A stretch of 64,000 nt of DNA, taken from positions 22,501-86,500 of the forward strand of contig JADIYW010000001.1 in NCBI GenBank assembly GCA_016705125.1. Direction: 5' to 3'. Of this stretch, positions 36,356-45,367 are shown in pieces. Made by a program: the position numbers and the translations under genes. The stretch's first letter is position 1, and the number at the start of each line of letters is the position of its first letter. The stretch is from Bacteroidota bacterium. Lineage in GTDB: Bacteria; Bacteroidota; Bacteroidia; Chitinophagales; JADIYW01. A model generated the notes under the pieces. It had not been told where the DNA came from, did no database searches, and was given only the letters and a program-made list of their open reading frames with translations.

Positions 36356-38461
36356 TTAATCTGCTTTAACTTTTCCTTTTACTTTCGTTACTACCATTTC
36401 AGTAATATTTGCTGGTGCTGATTGGTAATGGCTTAATTCCATTATACTTGTTGCTCTACCTGAAGTAATTGTTCTTAAGTCGGTTACATAACCAAACATT
36501 TCACTCAAAGGCACCTTAGCTTTAATTACGTTTGCATTGTTTTTCATTTCCATGCCCTCTAACATTCCTCTCCTTCTATTTAAATCACCTACTACATCTC
36601 CAGTATTTTCTTCTGGGGTAATAACTTCTAATTTCATGATTGGCTCCATTAGAATTGGCTTAGCTTTACGACAAGCCTCACGGAAAGCCATTTTAGCTGC
36701 TAATTCAAATGATAACGAGTCAGAGTCAACTTGGTGAAATGAACCATCGAATAATCTAACTTTTAAGTTTGGCATTTCAAAACCAGCTAAAACACCTGTT
36801 TTCATTGCTTCCTTAAATCCTTTTTCTACAGATGGAATATATTCTTTAGGAATTGACCCACCAAATATGTCATTTATAAACTCTAATCCTACTGCTCCTT
36901 CTGCTCCAGGTCCGATTTCAACTTGAATATCAGCAAACTTACCTCTACCGCCTGACTGCTTAGCATATTTTTCTCTATGTGTAATGGTCTCAGTAATAGC
37001 CTCTTTGTAGTTTACTTGCGGAGCACCTTGATTACACTCAACCTTAAATTCTCTTGTTAAACGATCCAAAATAATTTCTAAGTGCAATTCTCCCATTCCG
37101 CTGATTACGGTTTGTGAAGTATCTTCATCAAATTTTACTTTGAAAGTTGGATCCTCTTCAGCTAATTTACTTAAAGCCATACCCAATTTATCTGCATCTT
37201 TCTGCGTTTTTGGCTCAATTGCAAGTCCAATAACTGGATCTGGGAAATTCATTGATTCTAATACTATAGGCGCATTTTCAGCACATAAAGTATCTCCTGT
37301 TCTTATATCTTTAAATCCTACAACTGCTCCAATATCACCAGCTCCTAATCTTTCAATTGGATTTTGCTTATTGGCATGCATTTGGAAAATTCTTGAAATT
37401 CTTTCTTTATTACCACTTCTTGTATTCAATACATAAGAACCAGCCTCTAAAACACCAGAATATGCTCTTGTAAAAGCTAAACGCCCAACATATGGGTCTG
37501 TAGCAATTTTAAATGCTAATCCCGCAAATGGATCTTGGTAGTTTGGTCTTCTTATAACCTCTTCACCAGTATCTGGGTGAGTACCAACTATATTTGGTCT
37601 ATCCAAAGGACTTGGCATCAATTCCATAACTAAGTCAAGCATAGTTTGAACCCCTTTATCCTTGAAAGAAGACCCACACAGCATTGGTACAATTTTCATA
37701 TCCAAACAAGCTGCACGTAGTGCATCCAATATTTCTCTTTCTGTAATTGATGCAGGATCTTCAAAGAATTTCTCCATCAAATTGTCGTCATATTCAGATA
37801 CTGCTTCTAACAATTTCTCTCTCCACATTGTAGCTTCCTCCACCATATCTGCTGGAATATCAACTACTTCATAAGTCATTCCTCTATCATGCTCATTCCA
37901 CACCAAACCTCTGAAATTGATTAAATCAACTACACCCTTAAATGTTTCTTCAGCACCTATTGGCAATTGTAAAGGAACAGCATTTGAACCAAGCATTTTT
38001 TTAACTTGCTCCACTACCATTAAGAAATCAGCACCCGCTCTATCCATTTTGTTTACAAAACCGATACGAGCTACATTATAGTTATTGGCTAATCTCCAGT
38101 TGGTTTCAGATTGAGGCTCAACCCCATCAACTGCTGAAAACAAAAATACCAAGCCATCTAATACCCTTAGAGAACGATTTACTTCAACTGTGAAGTCTAC
38201 GTGGCCTGGGGTATCAATTATATTTACGTGATAATCTTTGCCTCTGTATTTCCAACCAACTGTTGTTGCAGCAGATGTGATGGTTATACCACGCTCAGCC
38301 TCCTGAACCATCCAGTCCATAGTTGATGCTCCATCATGTACCTCTCCTATCTTGTGATTAACACCAGAATAATAAAGAATACGTTCAGTTGTGGTCGTTT
38401 TACCTGCATCTATATGTGCCGCAATACCAATATTTCTTGTATATTTTAGATCCCTTGCCAT
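36356..38461 (-). CDS. fusA: Elongation factor G
   Basis: 701 residues, full length. The GTPase domain has AHIDAGKTTTTERILYYSG (P-loop), DTPGHVDFTVEV (switch II) and NKMDRAGAD. Domains II to V follow, with GMGELHLEIILDRL in domain III and GRATSIMELSHY near the end. It moves tRNA and mRNA on the ribosome with GTP. It lies between rpsG and rpsJ. Confidence 0.98.
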   Translation of the reverse strand: MARDLKYTRNIGIAAHIDAGKTTTTERILYYSGVNHKIGEVHDGASTMDWMVQEAERGITITSAATTVGWKYRGKDYHVNIIDTPGHVDFTVEVNRSLRVLDGLVFLFSAVDGVEPQSETNWRLANNYNVARIGFVNKMDRAGADFLMVVEQVKKMLGSNAVPLQLPIGAEETFKGVVDLINFRGLVWNEHDRGMTYEVVDIPADMVEEATMWREKLLEAVSEYDDNLMEKFFEDPASITEREILDALRAACLDMKIVPMLCGSSFKDKGVQTMLDLVMELMPSPLDRPNIVGTHPDTGEEVIRRPNYQDPFAGLAFKIATDPYVGRLAFTRAYSGVLEAGSYVLNTRSGNKERISRIFQMHANKQNPIERLGAGDIGAVVGFKDIRTGDTLCAENAPIVLESMNFPDPVIGLAIEPKTQKDADKLGMALSKLAEEDPTFKVKFDEDTSQTVISGMGELHLEIILDRLTREFKVECNQGAPQVNYKEAITETITHREKYAKQSGGRGKFADIQVEIGPGAEGAVGLEFINDIFGGSIPKEYIPSVEKGFKEAMKTGVLAGFEMPNLKVRLFDGSFHQVDSDSLSFELAAKMAFREACRKAKPILMEPIMKLEVITPEENTGDVVGDLNRRRGMLEGMEMKNNANVIKAKVPLSEMFGYVTDLRTITSGRATSIMELSHYQSAPANITEMVVTKVKGKVKAD

Positions 38462-38495
38462 TTTATCTGGGCTGTATTTTCTTTAATTTAATTTA

Positions 38496-38963
38496 TTAAA
38501 CTCTAAAATGTGAGAATGCTTTATTCGCTTCCGCCATTTTATGAACATCTTCTTTTTTCTTCACCGAAGCTCCTTCTCCTTTAGCTGCTGCAATAAATTC
38601 TGCTGCTAATTTCTCTCCCATTGATTTTCCATTACGCTTTTTAGAGTAAAGGATAATCCATTTCATTGTCATTGCAATTTTTCTATCCTCTCTAATAGGT
38701 GTTGGAATTTGAAATGTAGAACCACCTATTCTACGACTTTTAACTTCTACAGCTGGCATTACATTTTCCATGGCTTTTTTCCATGTCTCGTATCCGTCCT
38801 CTTTAGTTAAATCCTTTATCCTGTCCATTGCATTGTAAAACAATTGGTATGAGATGCTTTTTTTGCCATCATACATTAAATTGTTAACGAACCTTGTTAC
38901 TAATGGATCATTATAAGTAGGGTCTGGTGCTAAGTAGCGCTTTTTGGCTTTTGACTTTCTCAT
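38496..38963 (-). CDS. rpsG: 30S ribosomal protein S7
   Basis: 155 residues. MRKSKAKKRYLAPDPTYNDPLV, VRRIGGSTFQIPTPIRE-type region (here SRRIGGSTFQIP) and HKMAEANKAFSHFRV are standard. S7 nucleates the 30S head. Normal length. Confidence 0.97.
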   Translation of the reverse strand: MRKSKAKKRYLAPDPTYNDPLVTRFVNNLMYDGKKSISYQLFYNAMDRIKDLTKEDGYETWKKAMENVMPAVEVKSRRIGGSTFQIPTPIREDRKIAMTMKWIILYSKKRNGKSMGEKLAAEFIAAAKGEGASVKKKEDVHKMAEANKAFSHFRV

Positions 38964-38994
38964 TTTCCTTTATCTTACACTTATATTATGATGA

Positions 38995-39411
38995 TTATTT
39001 CTTTTTCTTTTTAGCTGGAGCTGCTGCTACTACCTGACCTGGCTTAGGACGCTTAGTTCCATATTTAGATCTAGATTTTTTACGGTTATTTACACCTGCA
39101 GTATCTAAGGCTCCCCTTACTATATGATAACGTACACCTGGCAAATCTTTTACCCTTCCTCCTCTAATTAATACGATACTGTGCTCTTGAAGGTTATGAC
39201 CTTCTCCTGGTATGTATGCAATAATTTCAGTAGAGTTGGTTAAACGCACTTTTGCTACTTTTCTAAGCGCAGAGTTTGGTTTTTTAGGCGTTGTTGTATA
39301 CACCCTTGTGCAAACTCCTCTACGCTGAGGACAAGCATCTAATGCTCTTGATTTAGAAGCAAACTCGATTACTTCTCTTCCTTTACGAACTAATTGTTGA
39401 ATTGTAGGCAT
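38995..39411 (-). CDS. rpsL: 30S ribosomal protein S12
   Basis: 138 residues. TTTPKKPNSALRKVAKVRL and RGGRVKDLPGVRYH are the decoding loops. Lys43 and Lys88 are the wild-type residues whose change gives streptomycin resistance, and Asp89 is the usual methylthiolation site. The C-terminus has an extra Ala/Lys tail. First gene of the operon; two tandem promoters lie upstream at 39437 and 39564. Confidence 0.98.
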   Translation of the reverse strand: MPTIQQLVRKGREVIEFASKSRALDACPQRRGVCTRVYTTTPKKPNSALRKVAKVRLTNSTEIIAYIPGEGHNLQEHSIVLIRGGRVKDLPGVRYHIVRGALDTAGVNNRKKSRSKYGTKRPKPGQVVAAAPAKKKKK

Positions 39412-39436
39412 TACTAACTTTAAAAATTTTGGACTG

Positions 39437-39467
39437 CAAAAGTAGATAGAAATTCTTGGATTACAAA
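39437..39467 (-). promoter_or_regulatory. Proximal promoter of the rpsL operon
   Basis: On the minus strand: TTTG (39464-39467), 19 bases, then TACTTTTG (39437-39444), a full match to the Bacteroidota consensus. The start of transcription would lie about 15-20 bases before the rpsL ATG. The downstream bases form the element shared with infA and rpmH. Confidence 0.82.
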
Positions 39468-39563
39468 CTTTATTTCATTTTTTTGAATAAATAAATTGTT
39501 AAACCCTTTATTTCTTTCTTTTTTTCTCTAGAAATGGAATTTTACTTCCCTTTTTTGAGCCTG

Positions 39564-39594
39564 CAAAGGTACTATTTTATCCACAATTTGCAAA
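39564..39594 (-). promoter_or_regulatory. Distal promoter of the rpsL operon
   Basis: On the minus strand: TTTG (39591-39594), 19 bases, then TACCTTTG (39564-39571), again a full match with identical spacing. It is 127 bases upstream of the proximal promoter. The rest of the 330-base region between rpsL and the gene at 39742 is A/T-rich and holds no gene that I can see. Confidence 0.78.
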
Positions 39595-39741
39595 TTTTTC
39601 AACAGTCTTAACGAAAAAGAAATACAAAGCGAAAAAAAAAGAATGAATTTAACTAATAATTACTAGTCCTTTGAGGGGTTTTTCCTTTACAAATATTTAA
39701 AATTAAACCTTTTTTTTCAGAAATCATTTCTTAATAACGAT

Positions 39742-40632
39742 TTACTTCACGATTGTTTTGTTCAATATCTTGTAAAGTTCATTTGTTGTAAGTATGGCTC
39801 CTTCGCTCGACACATGGTCTCCATCTGGAATAAAACTATTCGGTTCTAGTTTTAAGTCGTTAAAATTAATGACTTGCAATTTGCCTATTTTGATTAATTC
39901 TTCATATTTGCCAACAAATTTACTTGGAATTTTGGCTTTATAATATGGATGTAATGGTGTATTAACTAAAACTAGCTGAACCTCATTCTGCCTGCATAAT
40001 TCTAAAATGGCATTAAAATAATGGCAGTTTATCGCTGAAATTTCATTTAAACCATCCAAATATTGCAATTCTAGTCTTTTATCCATAGAGGATTTGTTGG
40101 CTTTTGTGTTTTTAAACTTGTTTGCATATTGACCTATATAATAATTATAAGGATTAAGACCATCTTTAATAATGTTTAAAACAAACAATCCTAAATTATC
40201 TCTATTTGAAACAAACATCTTTATTTTTTGCTTATTTGGTAAAATAAAAAAATACTTAGGCGCAATAAACTTTGAATTTTGGCCAAAAATAAAATCTTCA
40301 TAATAATTTGAAATGCTGTGATATGAATAGCCTAGATAAATGCTTTTGACTTTCACACCTGATTTAAATAATTTTTTGATTTTAAAATAAGTAAAATAAA
40401 ACGACTCGCTATTTTGTGCAACATTTGCACTATTTGGAATTAAGGAATCAATTATTCCTTTTTGAATATGAGAATCACCCATAAAAAGCATTTTTATGGA
40501 TTGGTCTTTATTTAATCCACTTATTATTTTTTCTACTTTTCTATTTGTAAAGGCCAAAATTATCGACACTAGAATTATTGGAATGGATAGAAAGAAAGAA
40601 ACTTTTTTTATAAACACTTTTATATTTGCCAT
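39742..40632 (-). CDS. SGNH-like membrane-anchored protein, partner of the adjacent MBOAT
   Basis: 296 residues from the ATG at 40632; the frame is open further but would overlap the MBOAT gene. An N-terminal helix (residues 8-28) anchors a periplasmic domain. LFMGDSHIQKG (Gly52-His55) is the SGNH block with Ser54, and PDGDHVSSEG gives Asp270-x-x-His273. It therefore keeps the full Ser and Asp-x-x-His set, unlike the GSSR protein at 9603. Likely works with the MBOAT 4 bases upstream in O-acylating an exported glycan. Confidence 0.68.
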   Translation of the reverse strand: MANIKVFIKKVSFFLSIPIILVSIILAFTNRKVEKIISGLNKDQSIKMLFMGDSHIQKGIIDSLIPNSANVAQNSESFYFTYFKIKKLFKSGVKVKSIYLGYSYHSISNYYEDFIFGQNSKFIAPKYFFILPNKQKIKMFVSNRDNLGLFVLNIIKDGLNPYNYYIGQYANKFKNTKANKSSMDKRLELQYLDGLNEISAINCHYFNAILELCRQNEVQLVLVNTPLHPYYKAKIPSKFVGKYEELIKIGKLQVINFNDLKLEPNSFIPDGDHVSSEGAILTTNELYKILNKTIVK

Positions 40633-40636
40633 TATT

Positions 40637-42073
40637 TTAGAATTGAAAATAAATAAATTGTTGTCCGGCACTATTATAAAAGAAAATGGCAACCAAAAGC
40701 AAATAATATAATCCGTATCTTAAAAAATTAGAGCTTTTTTCAAATGTATTTTCAATTGCAAATTGAGAGGCTCTACCTAACCATTCTATCGTTAAAAAAA
40801 TCAATAACAAAATAAACAAATCTAATGGGTGTATACTTGGAATGGAGAATAAAGAACTTGAAAAAATTCCTTTTATAAAACTAAACCCATCGCTCAAACT
40901 TGCAGACCTAAAAAATATCCAGGCAAAAACGGTTAAAAAGAATGTAGATAGCATCATAAAAAATTCCCTAATAGAAGGTAAATAATTCCCTTTTGCTACA
41001 ATATCTATATGGTTTCTATTTGTATTAAATATAATAGATGGCATAATATATATTGCATTTAGCAATCCCCAAACTATAAATGTCCAATTGGCGCCATGCC
41101 AAAAACCACTTACTAAAAAAATTAAAAAAGTGTTGCGTATTTTCATCCAAGTGCCTCCACTACTTCCTCCAAGTGGAAAATAAAGGTAATCACGAAACCA
41201 TGATGAAAGAGAAATGTGCCATCGCCGCCAAAACTCTGCAATGTCTCTTGAAAAATATGGAAAAGCAAAATTTCTTAAGAGCTCTATCCCAAATAATCTT
41301 GCTGTACCAAGGGCAATATCGGAATAACCAGAAAAATCGCCATAAATTTGAAAGGAGAAAAATATTGCCCCTAAAAGCAAGGTGCTGCCAGAATGGTTTG
41401 AATAATCGTCAAAAATGGCATTGGCGTATTGAGCACACTGATCAGCAATAACTATTTTTTTGAATAATCCCCATAATATTTGTTTAAGCCCATTTACTGC
41501 CTTTTGGTAGTCAAAATTTCTCTCCTTTTTAATTTGTGGTAATAAATGTGTTGCCCTTTCAATTGGACCTGCGACCAATAAAGGAAAAAAGCTAACAAAT
41601 ACTGCATAATCTATAAAATCATGTTCTGCCTTTATGCGGTTTTTAAAAATATCGATTACATAAGATAACCCATGAAAAGTGTAAAATGAAATGCCAACTG
41701 GTAGAATTACTTTTAGGGTAAATGGATTAACTTGTAACCCGAAATTTCCCATAATATCTGCAAAGGATTCTGCAAAAAAATTATAGTATTTAAAAACCCC
41801 AAGAAAGCTAATATTAATGGAGATGCTTAACCAAAACCAAAATTTTTTACTCGCAACGGTTTTTGCTGTTTCCATTTTGCTCCCAGTAAAAAAATCTAAA
41901 GCAGTAGAAAATATTAGCAAGAACAAAAACCGCCAATCCCAACAAGCATAAAAAAAATAACTTGATGTCAATAACAATAAGTTCTGAATCTTTCTGTTTT
42001 TATTGGAAACAAACCAATAAAGTAGGAATACAATTGGCAAAAATATAGCGAAACTTATAGAGTTAAATACCAT
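40637..42073 (-). CDS. MBOAT O-acyltransferase (AlgI-like)
   Basis: 478 residues with about a dozen helices. The conserved histidines are His286 in EFWRRWHISLSSW and His326 in SGFWHGANW. PVGISFYTFHGLSYVID near 125-141 and VAGPIERATHLLPQ are typical. It transfers an acyl group across the inner membrane to a glycan together with the SGNH-like protein downstream. It is a second such pair in the window, 30 kb from the first and away from the sugar cluster; its glycan is unknown. Confidence 0.9.
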   Translation of the reverse strand: MVFNSISFAIFLPIVFLLYWFVSNKNRKIQNLLLLTSSYFFYACWDWRFLFLLIFSTALDFFTGSKMETAKTVASKKFWFWLSISINISFLGVFKYYNFFAESFADIMGNFGLQVNPFTLKVILPVGISFYTFHGLSYVIDIFKNRIKAEHDFIDYAVFVSFFPLLVAGPIERATHLLPQIKKERNFDYQKAVNGLKQILWGLFKKIVIADQCAQYANAIFDDYSNHSGSTLLLGAIFFSFQIYGDFSGYSDIALGTARLFGIELLRNFAFPYFSRDIAEFWRRWHISLSSWFRDYLYFPLGGSSGGTWMKIRNTFLIFLVSGFWHGANWTFIVWGLLNAIYIMPSIIFNTNRNHIDIVAKGNYLPSIREFFMMLSTFFLTVFAWIFFRSASLSDGFSFIKGIFSSSLFSIPSIHPLDLFILLLIFLTIEWLGRASQFAIENTFEKSSNFLRYGLYYLLLVAIFFYNSAGQQFIYFQF

Positions 42074-42115
42074 TTGATATTTTTTAAATCAAGTGCCACC
42101 ACCCTTCTTCCAAAG

Positions 42116-42496
42116 TTACCGAACAGCTATTGTTGAAATTTCTACATTTACATTGCGAGGCAATTTGGCCACCTGCACTGTCTCTCGAGCTGGAGGATTC
42201 TCTTTAAAATAGGAGCCATAAATTGCATTTACTTTAGGAAAATCGTTCATGTCTTTCAAAAAAATAGAACACTTTACCACGTTTGAAAAATCCATTTCTG
42301 CAGCATCTAAAATAAAACCAATATTTTTCATTACTTGTTTGGTTTCGGATTCTATATCTGACAATATCAAACTTTCACTGAAAGGATCGATAGCAATTTG
42401 TCCACTAATATATAAAGTATTATTTACAAATACAGCTTGACTATAAGGACCGATTGGGTCGGGCGCATCTTCGGTATAGATTATTTTTTTTGCCAT
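42116..42496 (-). CDS. RidA family enamine/imine deaminase
   Basis: 126 residues. Family features: GPYSQAVFVNNTLYISGQI near 16-34, and Arg104 in NPPARETVQVAKLP, the residue that binds the carboxylate of reactive enamines made by PLP enzymes, with VNVEISTIAV at the end. RidA hydrolyses these enamines to ketoacids in the cytoplasm. Possibly co-transcribed with the gene at 42515. Confidence 0.92.
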   Translation of the reverse strand: MAKKIIYTEDAPDPIGPYSQAVFVNNTLYISGQIAIDPFSESLILSDIESETKQVMKNIGFILDAAEMDFSNVVKCSIFLKDMNDFPKVNAIYGSYFKENPPARETVQVAKLPRNVNVEISTIAVR

Positions 42497-42514
42497 TATC
42501 TGAGTGCTTAAAAG

Positions 42515-43267
42515 TTAGAATTTATTTTCCTTTTTTTGGTATACCTGATCGATAAACCACATTTCGTTCTTATAAATAAAGGCTACCATTTCTTTTTTGG
42601 TGTCTTCATCGTATTTAGAAAACAAATCGAGCCCTTGTTGTAATAACTCCCTACCTAAAAGTATTCCATCTACATCTTTTGACGGATAGGTGTTGGGTTT
42701 TGATTTCATGGTCTCTACAACGTTATCTAATATAGATATTGTTTTTTGTAGCAACTTTGTATTGGTCATTGCGCCAAAAAGGGAATGTACGTCTTTTATA
42801 AATTGTTCTATTTCTTCGCGTGGCAATTGATAAATACAATCTTCAAACTCCTCATCGCTCATATTTGGTTCAATGCCTAACTTATTGGCTAGATTAGCTA
42901 AAGATTTTTCAAAATTTTTTGCCCCTAAAAAAGAATCTAAAGAAGCAAAACCAGCTTTCAATGCCTGAATAAAGTGACGCCCAAATTTTAGGATTGCACC
43001 AGCCATATTTCCAAACAAACCCCATATTTTCTTTGGCTGTTTCATATAGGTAGCCAATTCCTTAAATGCATCTTCCAACTCATATCGCTTTTGTGCAGGC
43101 GGATAAATCGTCTCTAGAAAATAAGCCTTCACTTCCTCTACCACTTCTTCTGTAATGCAAGGCGATAATTGAAAGCGAATAACCAAATCTGCATATATAT
43201 ATCGCTTGTCTACCATTTCGCGAAATTTATATATTATATGATGCTCCTCGGTTGTTTCTGTTGACAT
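42515..43267 (-). CDS. Uncharacterised protein
   Basis: 250 residues with no family I recognise. No signal peptide or long hydrophobic helix is seen, so it is probably cytoplasmic. Predicted helices dominate, with acidic segments (residues 134-150) and a Gly/Phe-rich stretch WGLFGNMAGAILKFGRHFIQALKAG near 82-106 that could be amphipathic or touch membranes. It lies 18 bases before RidA and has a good -7 element 18 bases upstream. Confidence 0.75.
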   Translation of the reverse strand: MSTETTEEHHIIYKFREMVDKRYIYADLVIRFQLSPCITEEVVEEVKAYFLETIYPPAQKRYELEDAFKELATYMKQPKKIWGLFGNMAGAILKFGRHFIQALKAGFASLDSFLGAKNFEKSLANLANKLGIEPNMSDEEFEDCIYQLPREEIEQFIKDVHSLFGAMTNTKLLQKTISILDNVVETMKSKPNTYPSKDVDGILLGRELLQQGLDLFSKYDEDTKKEMVAFIYKNEMWFIDQVYQKKENKF

Positions 43268-43284
43268 TTATTACTTATTATTCA

Positions 43285-43292
43285 CAAATATA
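43285..43292 (-). promoter_or_regulatory. Putative promoter -7 element for the 43267 gene
   Basis: Minus strand TATATTTG, a full match to TAnnTTTG, 18 bases before the ATG at 43267. No clear TTTG at 19-21 bases upstream. Confidence 0.5.
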
Positions 43293-43546
43293 AAAAAATA
43301 ATGCTTCTTCCTATTAACAAGTTCCTTTTTGTTTGAAAATTAGAAATGCTGAAAAAAAATGAAAAAAAATCATTTTTATTAAATCTTCAATAAATCGCTA
43401 ACCATTTATGGTGATGGCAATTTTTTACTTAATTTTTTGTTAAAAAATAACGATATGAAAATGAATTATGAATAAATTAACAAAAAATGCTGTTTTTGGA
43501 GCTTCTCATTGCAATATTTTGATTTTTTATATCCATTTTTTAACGA

Positions 43547-43554
43547 TATATTTG
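43547..43554 (+). promoter_or_regulatory. Putative promoter -7 element for the NlpC/P60 gene
   Basis: TATATTTG, followed by CACC, matches TAnnTTTG and lies 62 bases before the ATG at 43617. The -33 site is TTTT instead of TTTG at the 19-base spacing. Confidence 0.55.
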
Positions 43555-43616
43555 CACCAGCTTTTATAAAAAAGCTTTCACTATCTCCCAATTTAGGGGG
43601 CAAAAAGTAAGAGGTA

Positions 43617-44141
43617 ATGAAAAAAGTATTTTATTTTATTGGATTAATTGGTTTCCTTTCTTTTTCCAACGTTTGTTTTGGAAATGATAATTATCTTAAT
43701 CTCGACAATGTCGTTTGTGCAGACAATTCCTGTGAAGTAGGAGGAAGTCATTTTTATGATGTTGATTCTTTATTAAACTATTCAAGCAATTTTTTGGGCG
43801 TTCATTATGTATATGGAGGCAAAACACCTAAAGGTTTTGACTGTTCAGGTTTTTTGAGTTATGTATTCAAAAAATTTAATATCGCCACTCCGTATCGAGC
43901 TATGGATTATGCCCATTTTGGTCAAAAAATTGAAGAAGAGGAAGTAAAGCCTGGAGATGTGATTTGTTTCACTGGCAGAAATTCGTATTCATCAACTATT
44001 GGTCATGTTGGCATTGTAACGAAAGTAGAAAATGGTAAAATTACTTTTATCAATGCTGCTTGTAGTTCTGGTATTTCTTATGCTACCACTACTAATGTAT
44101 ATTGGGGACCTAGAGTTTTGGGCTATAGAAGAATTTTCTAA
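43617..44141 (+). CDS. NlpC/P60 family cell-wall hydrolase (secreted)
   Basis: 174 residues. A signal peptide (MKKVFYFIGLIGFLSF..., cut near residue 22) leads into the NlpC/P60 domain: Cys76 in KGFDCSGFLSYVF is the nucleophile, His130 in TIGHVGIVTK the base, and Asn146 in FINAACSSG a probable third residue. It cuts peptidoglycan stem peptides or related amide bonds in the periplasm. It overlaps the convergent thioredoxin-like gene by 4 bases. Confidence 0.9.
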   Translation: MKKVFYFIGLIGFLSFSNVCFGNDNYLNLDNVVCADNSCEVGGSHFYDVDSLLNYSSNFLGVHYVYGGKTPKGFDCSGFLSYVFKKFNIATPYRAMDYAHFGQKIEEEEVKPGDVICFTGRNSYSSTIGHVGIVTKVENGKITFINAACSSGISYATTTNVYWGPRVLGYRRIF

Positions 44142-44635
44142 TCCAAACCAGCCTTTTCTATTAACATTTCAATTATTTGGGGTTCTGCCCATTTTTCTTC
44201 GCCAACTTTTGTATATACAATTTCCCCGTTTTTATTCAATAAATACGTTGTTGGTATCGAAAATATCTTTAAGTCTTCCCTTTCTCCTGAAAATTTTAAA
44301 TACGTAAATTGGTAAGGCTTTCTTTGTTTGTATGCATTTATAGTTTCAATGTTTTCGTCTGAAATTAAAATTGTCTCTATTCCTTTTTCCTTTAATATCT
44401 TAGATGCCTTTTCTAAATCGGCCATCTCATTCAAACAATTATGACACCAAGTGGCCCAAAAATTAACTAAAACAGGCTTGCCCAAATATTGATCAATAGA
44501 AACACTTTCACCTTCTAAATTTTGCAACTGAAGGTTTGGAAAGGCAATTTTAGGTGCTAAAAAGTACTTTTTGTAAAAGAAAAAAGCGATACCAAGGGAT
44601 ACTAAAAAAATTAAAATGTATTTTATTATGCTCAT
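44138..44635 (-). CDS. TlpA/ResA-like membrane-anchored thioredoxin
   Basis: 165 residues. A single N-terminal helix (residues 4-21) anchors a periplasmic thioredoxin domain. The redox site is Cys64-His-Asn-Cys67 in VNFWATWCHNCLNEM, and the cis-proline region is FSIPTTYLL. This AhpC/TSA-type family reduces disulfides in the periplasm or in cytochrome maturation. Its stop overlaps the NlpC/P60 gene by 4 bases on the opposite strand, so the two transcripts converge with complementary ends. Confidence 0.88.
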   Translation of the reverse strand: MSIIKYILIFLVSLGIAFFFYKKYFLAPKIAFPNLQLQNLEGESVSIDQYLGKPVLVNFWATWCHNCLNEMADLEKASKILKEKGIETILISDENIETINAYKQRKPYQFTYLKFSGEREDLKIFSIPTTYLLNKNGEIVYTKVGEEKWAEPQIIEMLIEKAGLD

Positions 44636-44723
44636 GTAGCTTTAGTTTTTTTTATAAGTAAGATAAATCTAGGTAAAAAAACTTTACTAAATGCTTTGTA
44701 GCCAAAAATCTTAATTCCCCTTT

Positions 44724-45323
44724 TTAGAAAAGCAATTCGTTTTCCTCTTTCAATAACCGAAAACTCAATCGATGGTGACTGCAAGTTCCATTTGTTTTTA
44801 TGGCAGCTCTATGGGCAAGTGTTGGATATCCCATGTTTTTATTCCATTGATATTGTGGAAACGAATTATGGTTCGATTCCATAATTTCATCTCGATAAGT
44901 TTTAGCCAAAATTGATGCTGCTGCTATTTCGAAATACTTTGTGTCGCCTTTAATTATGGTTTTAAAAGGAATATTATGATATGGGTAAAATCGGTTTCCA
45001 TCTATCAAAATTAGTTCTGGCTTTGTACTCAATTTGTCCATAGCCAAATGCATCGCTTTAATAGAAGCACGCAAAATATTAATTTCATCAATTTCTGCTG
45101 GAGAAACTATTCCTACTCCGAATGAAATTGCTATTTCCTCAATTTCCTTTCTAAGCATATCTCTATTTTTTTTTGAAATTTGCTTGGAATCATTTAATAG
45201 TTTATGCTTGAAATCTCTAGGCAAAATGACAGAAGCTGCCACTACTGGGCCAGCCAAACAACCTCTTCCTGCCTCGTCGCAGCCACAAATATTTTGTATC
45301 TCACTAGGAAAAAGTGTTGGCAA
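44724..45323 (-). CDS. rnhB: Ribonuclease HII
   Basis: 199 residues. Asp16 and Glu17 in CGCDEAGRGCLAGPVVAA and Asp108 in LILIDGNRF are catalytic; it removes ribonucleotides from RNA/DNA hybrids. The start is TTG at 45323: an in-frame stop lies two codons upstream and the next Met is after the active site, so a TTG start is required. It follows the 45368 gene by 44 bases. Confidence 0.92.
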   Translation of the reverse strand: MPTLFPSEIQNICGCDEAGRGCLAGPVVAASVILPRDFKHKLLNDSKQISKKNRDMLRKEIEEIAISFGVGIVSPAEIDEINILRASIKAMHLAMDKLSTKPELILIDGNRFYPYHNIPFKTIIKGDTKYFEIAAASILAKTYRDEIMESNHNSFPQYQWNKNMGYPTLAHRAAIKTNGTCSHHRLSFRLLKEENELLF

Positions 45324-45367
45324 TTTTTAAGCTATTTTTCTTTAAGATGTCTTCCCTAATTATTGTT

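Larger units (their letters stand above)
43268..43616. other. Intergenic region between divergent genes
   Basis: 349 bases, very A/T-rich, with two oppositely directed -7 elements (annotated separately) and several A or T runs. No gene, RNA gene or repeat was seen. Confidence 0.6.

Noticed and set aside
39640..39700. Near-palindrome ACTAGTAATTATTAGT after the SGNH-like gene as a terminator
   Set aside because: The T run comes about 12 bases after the stem and the stem has no GC core, so the case is too weak.
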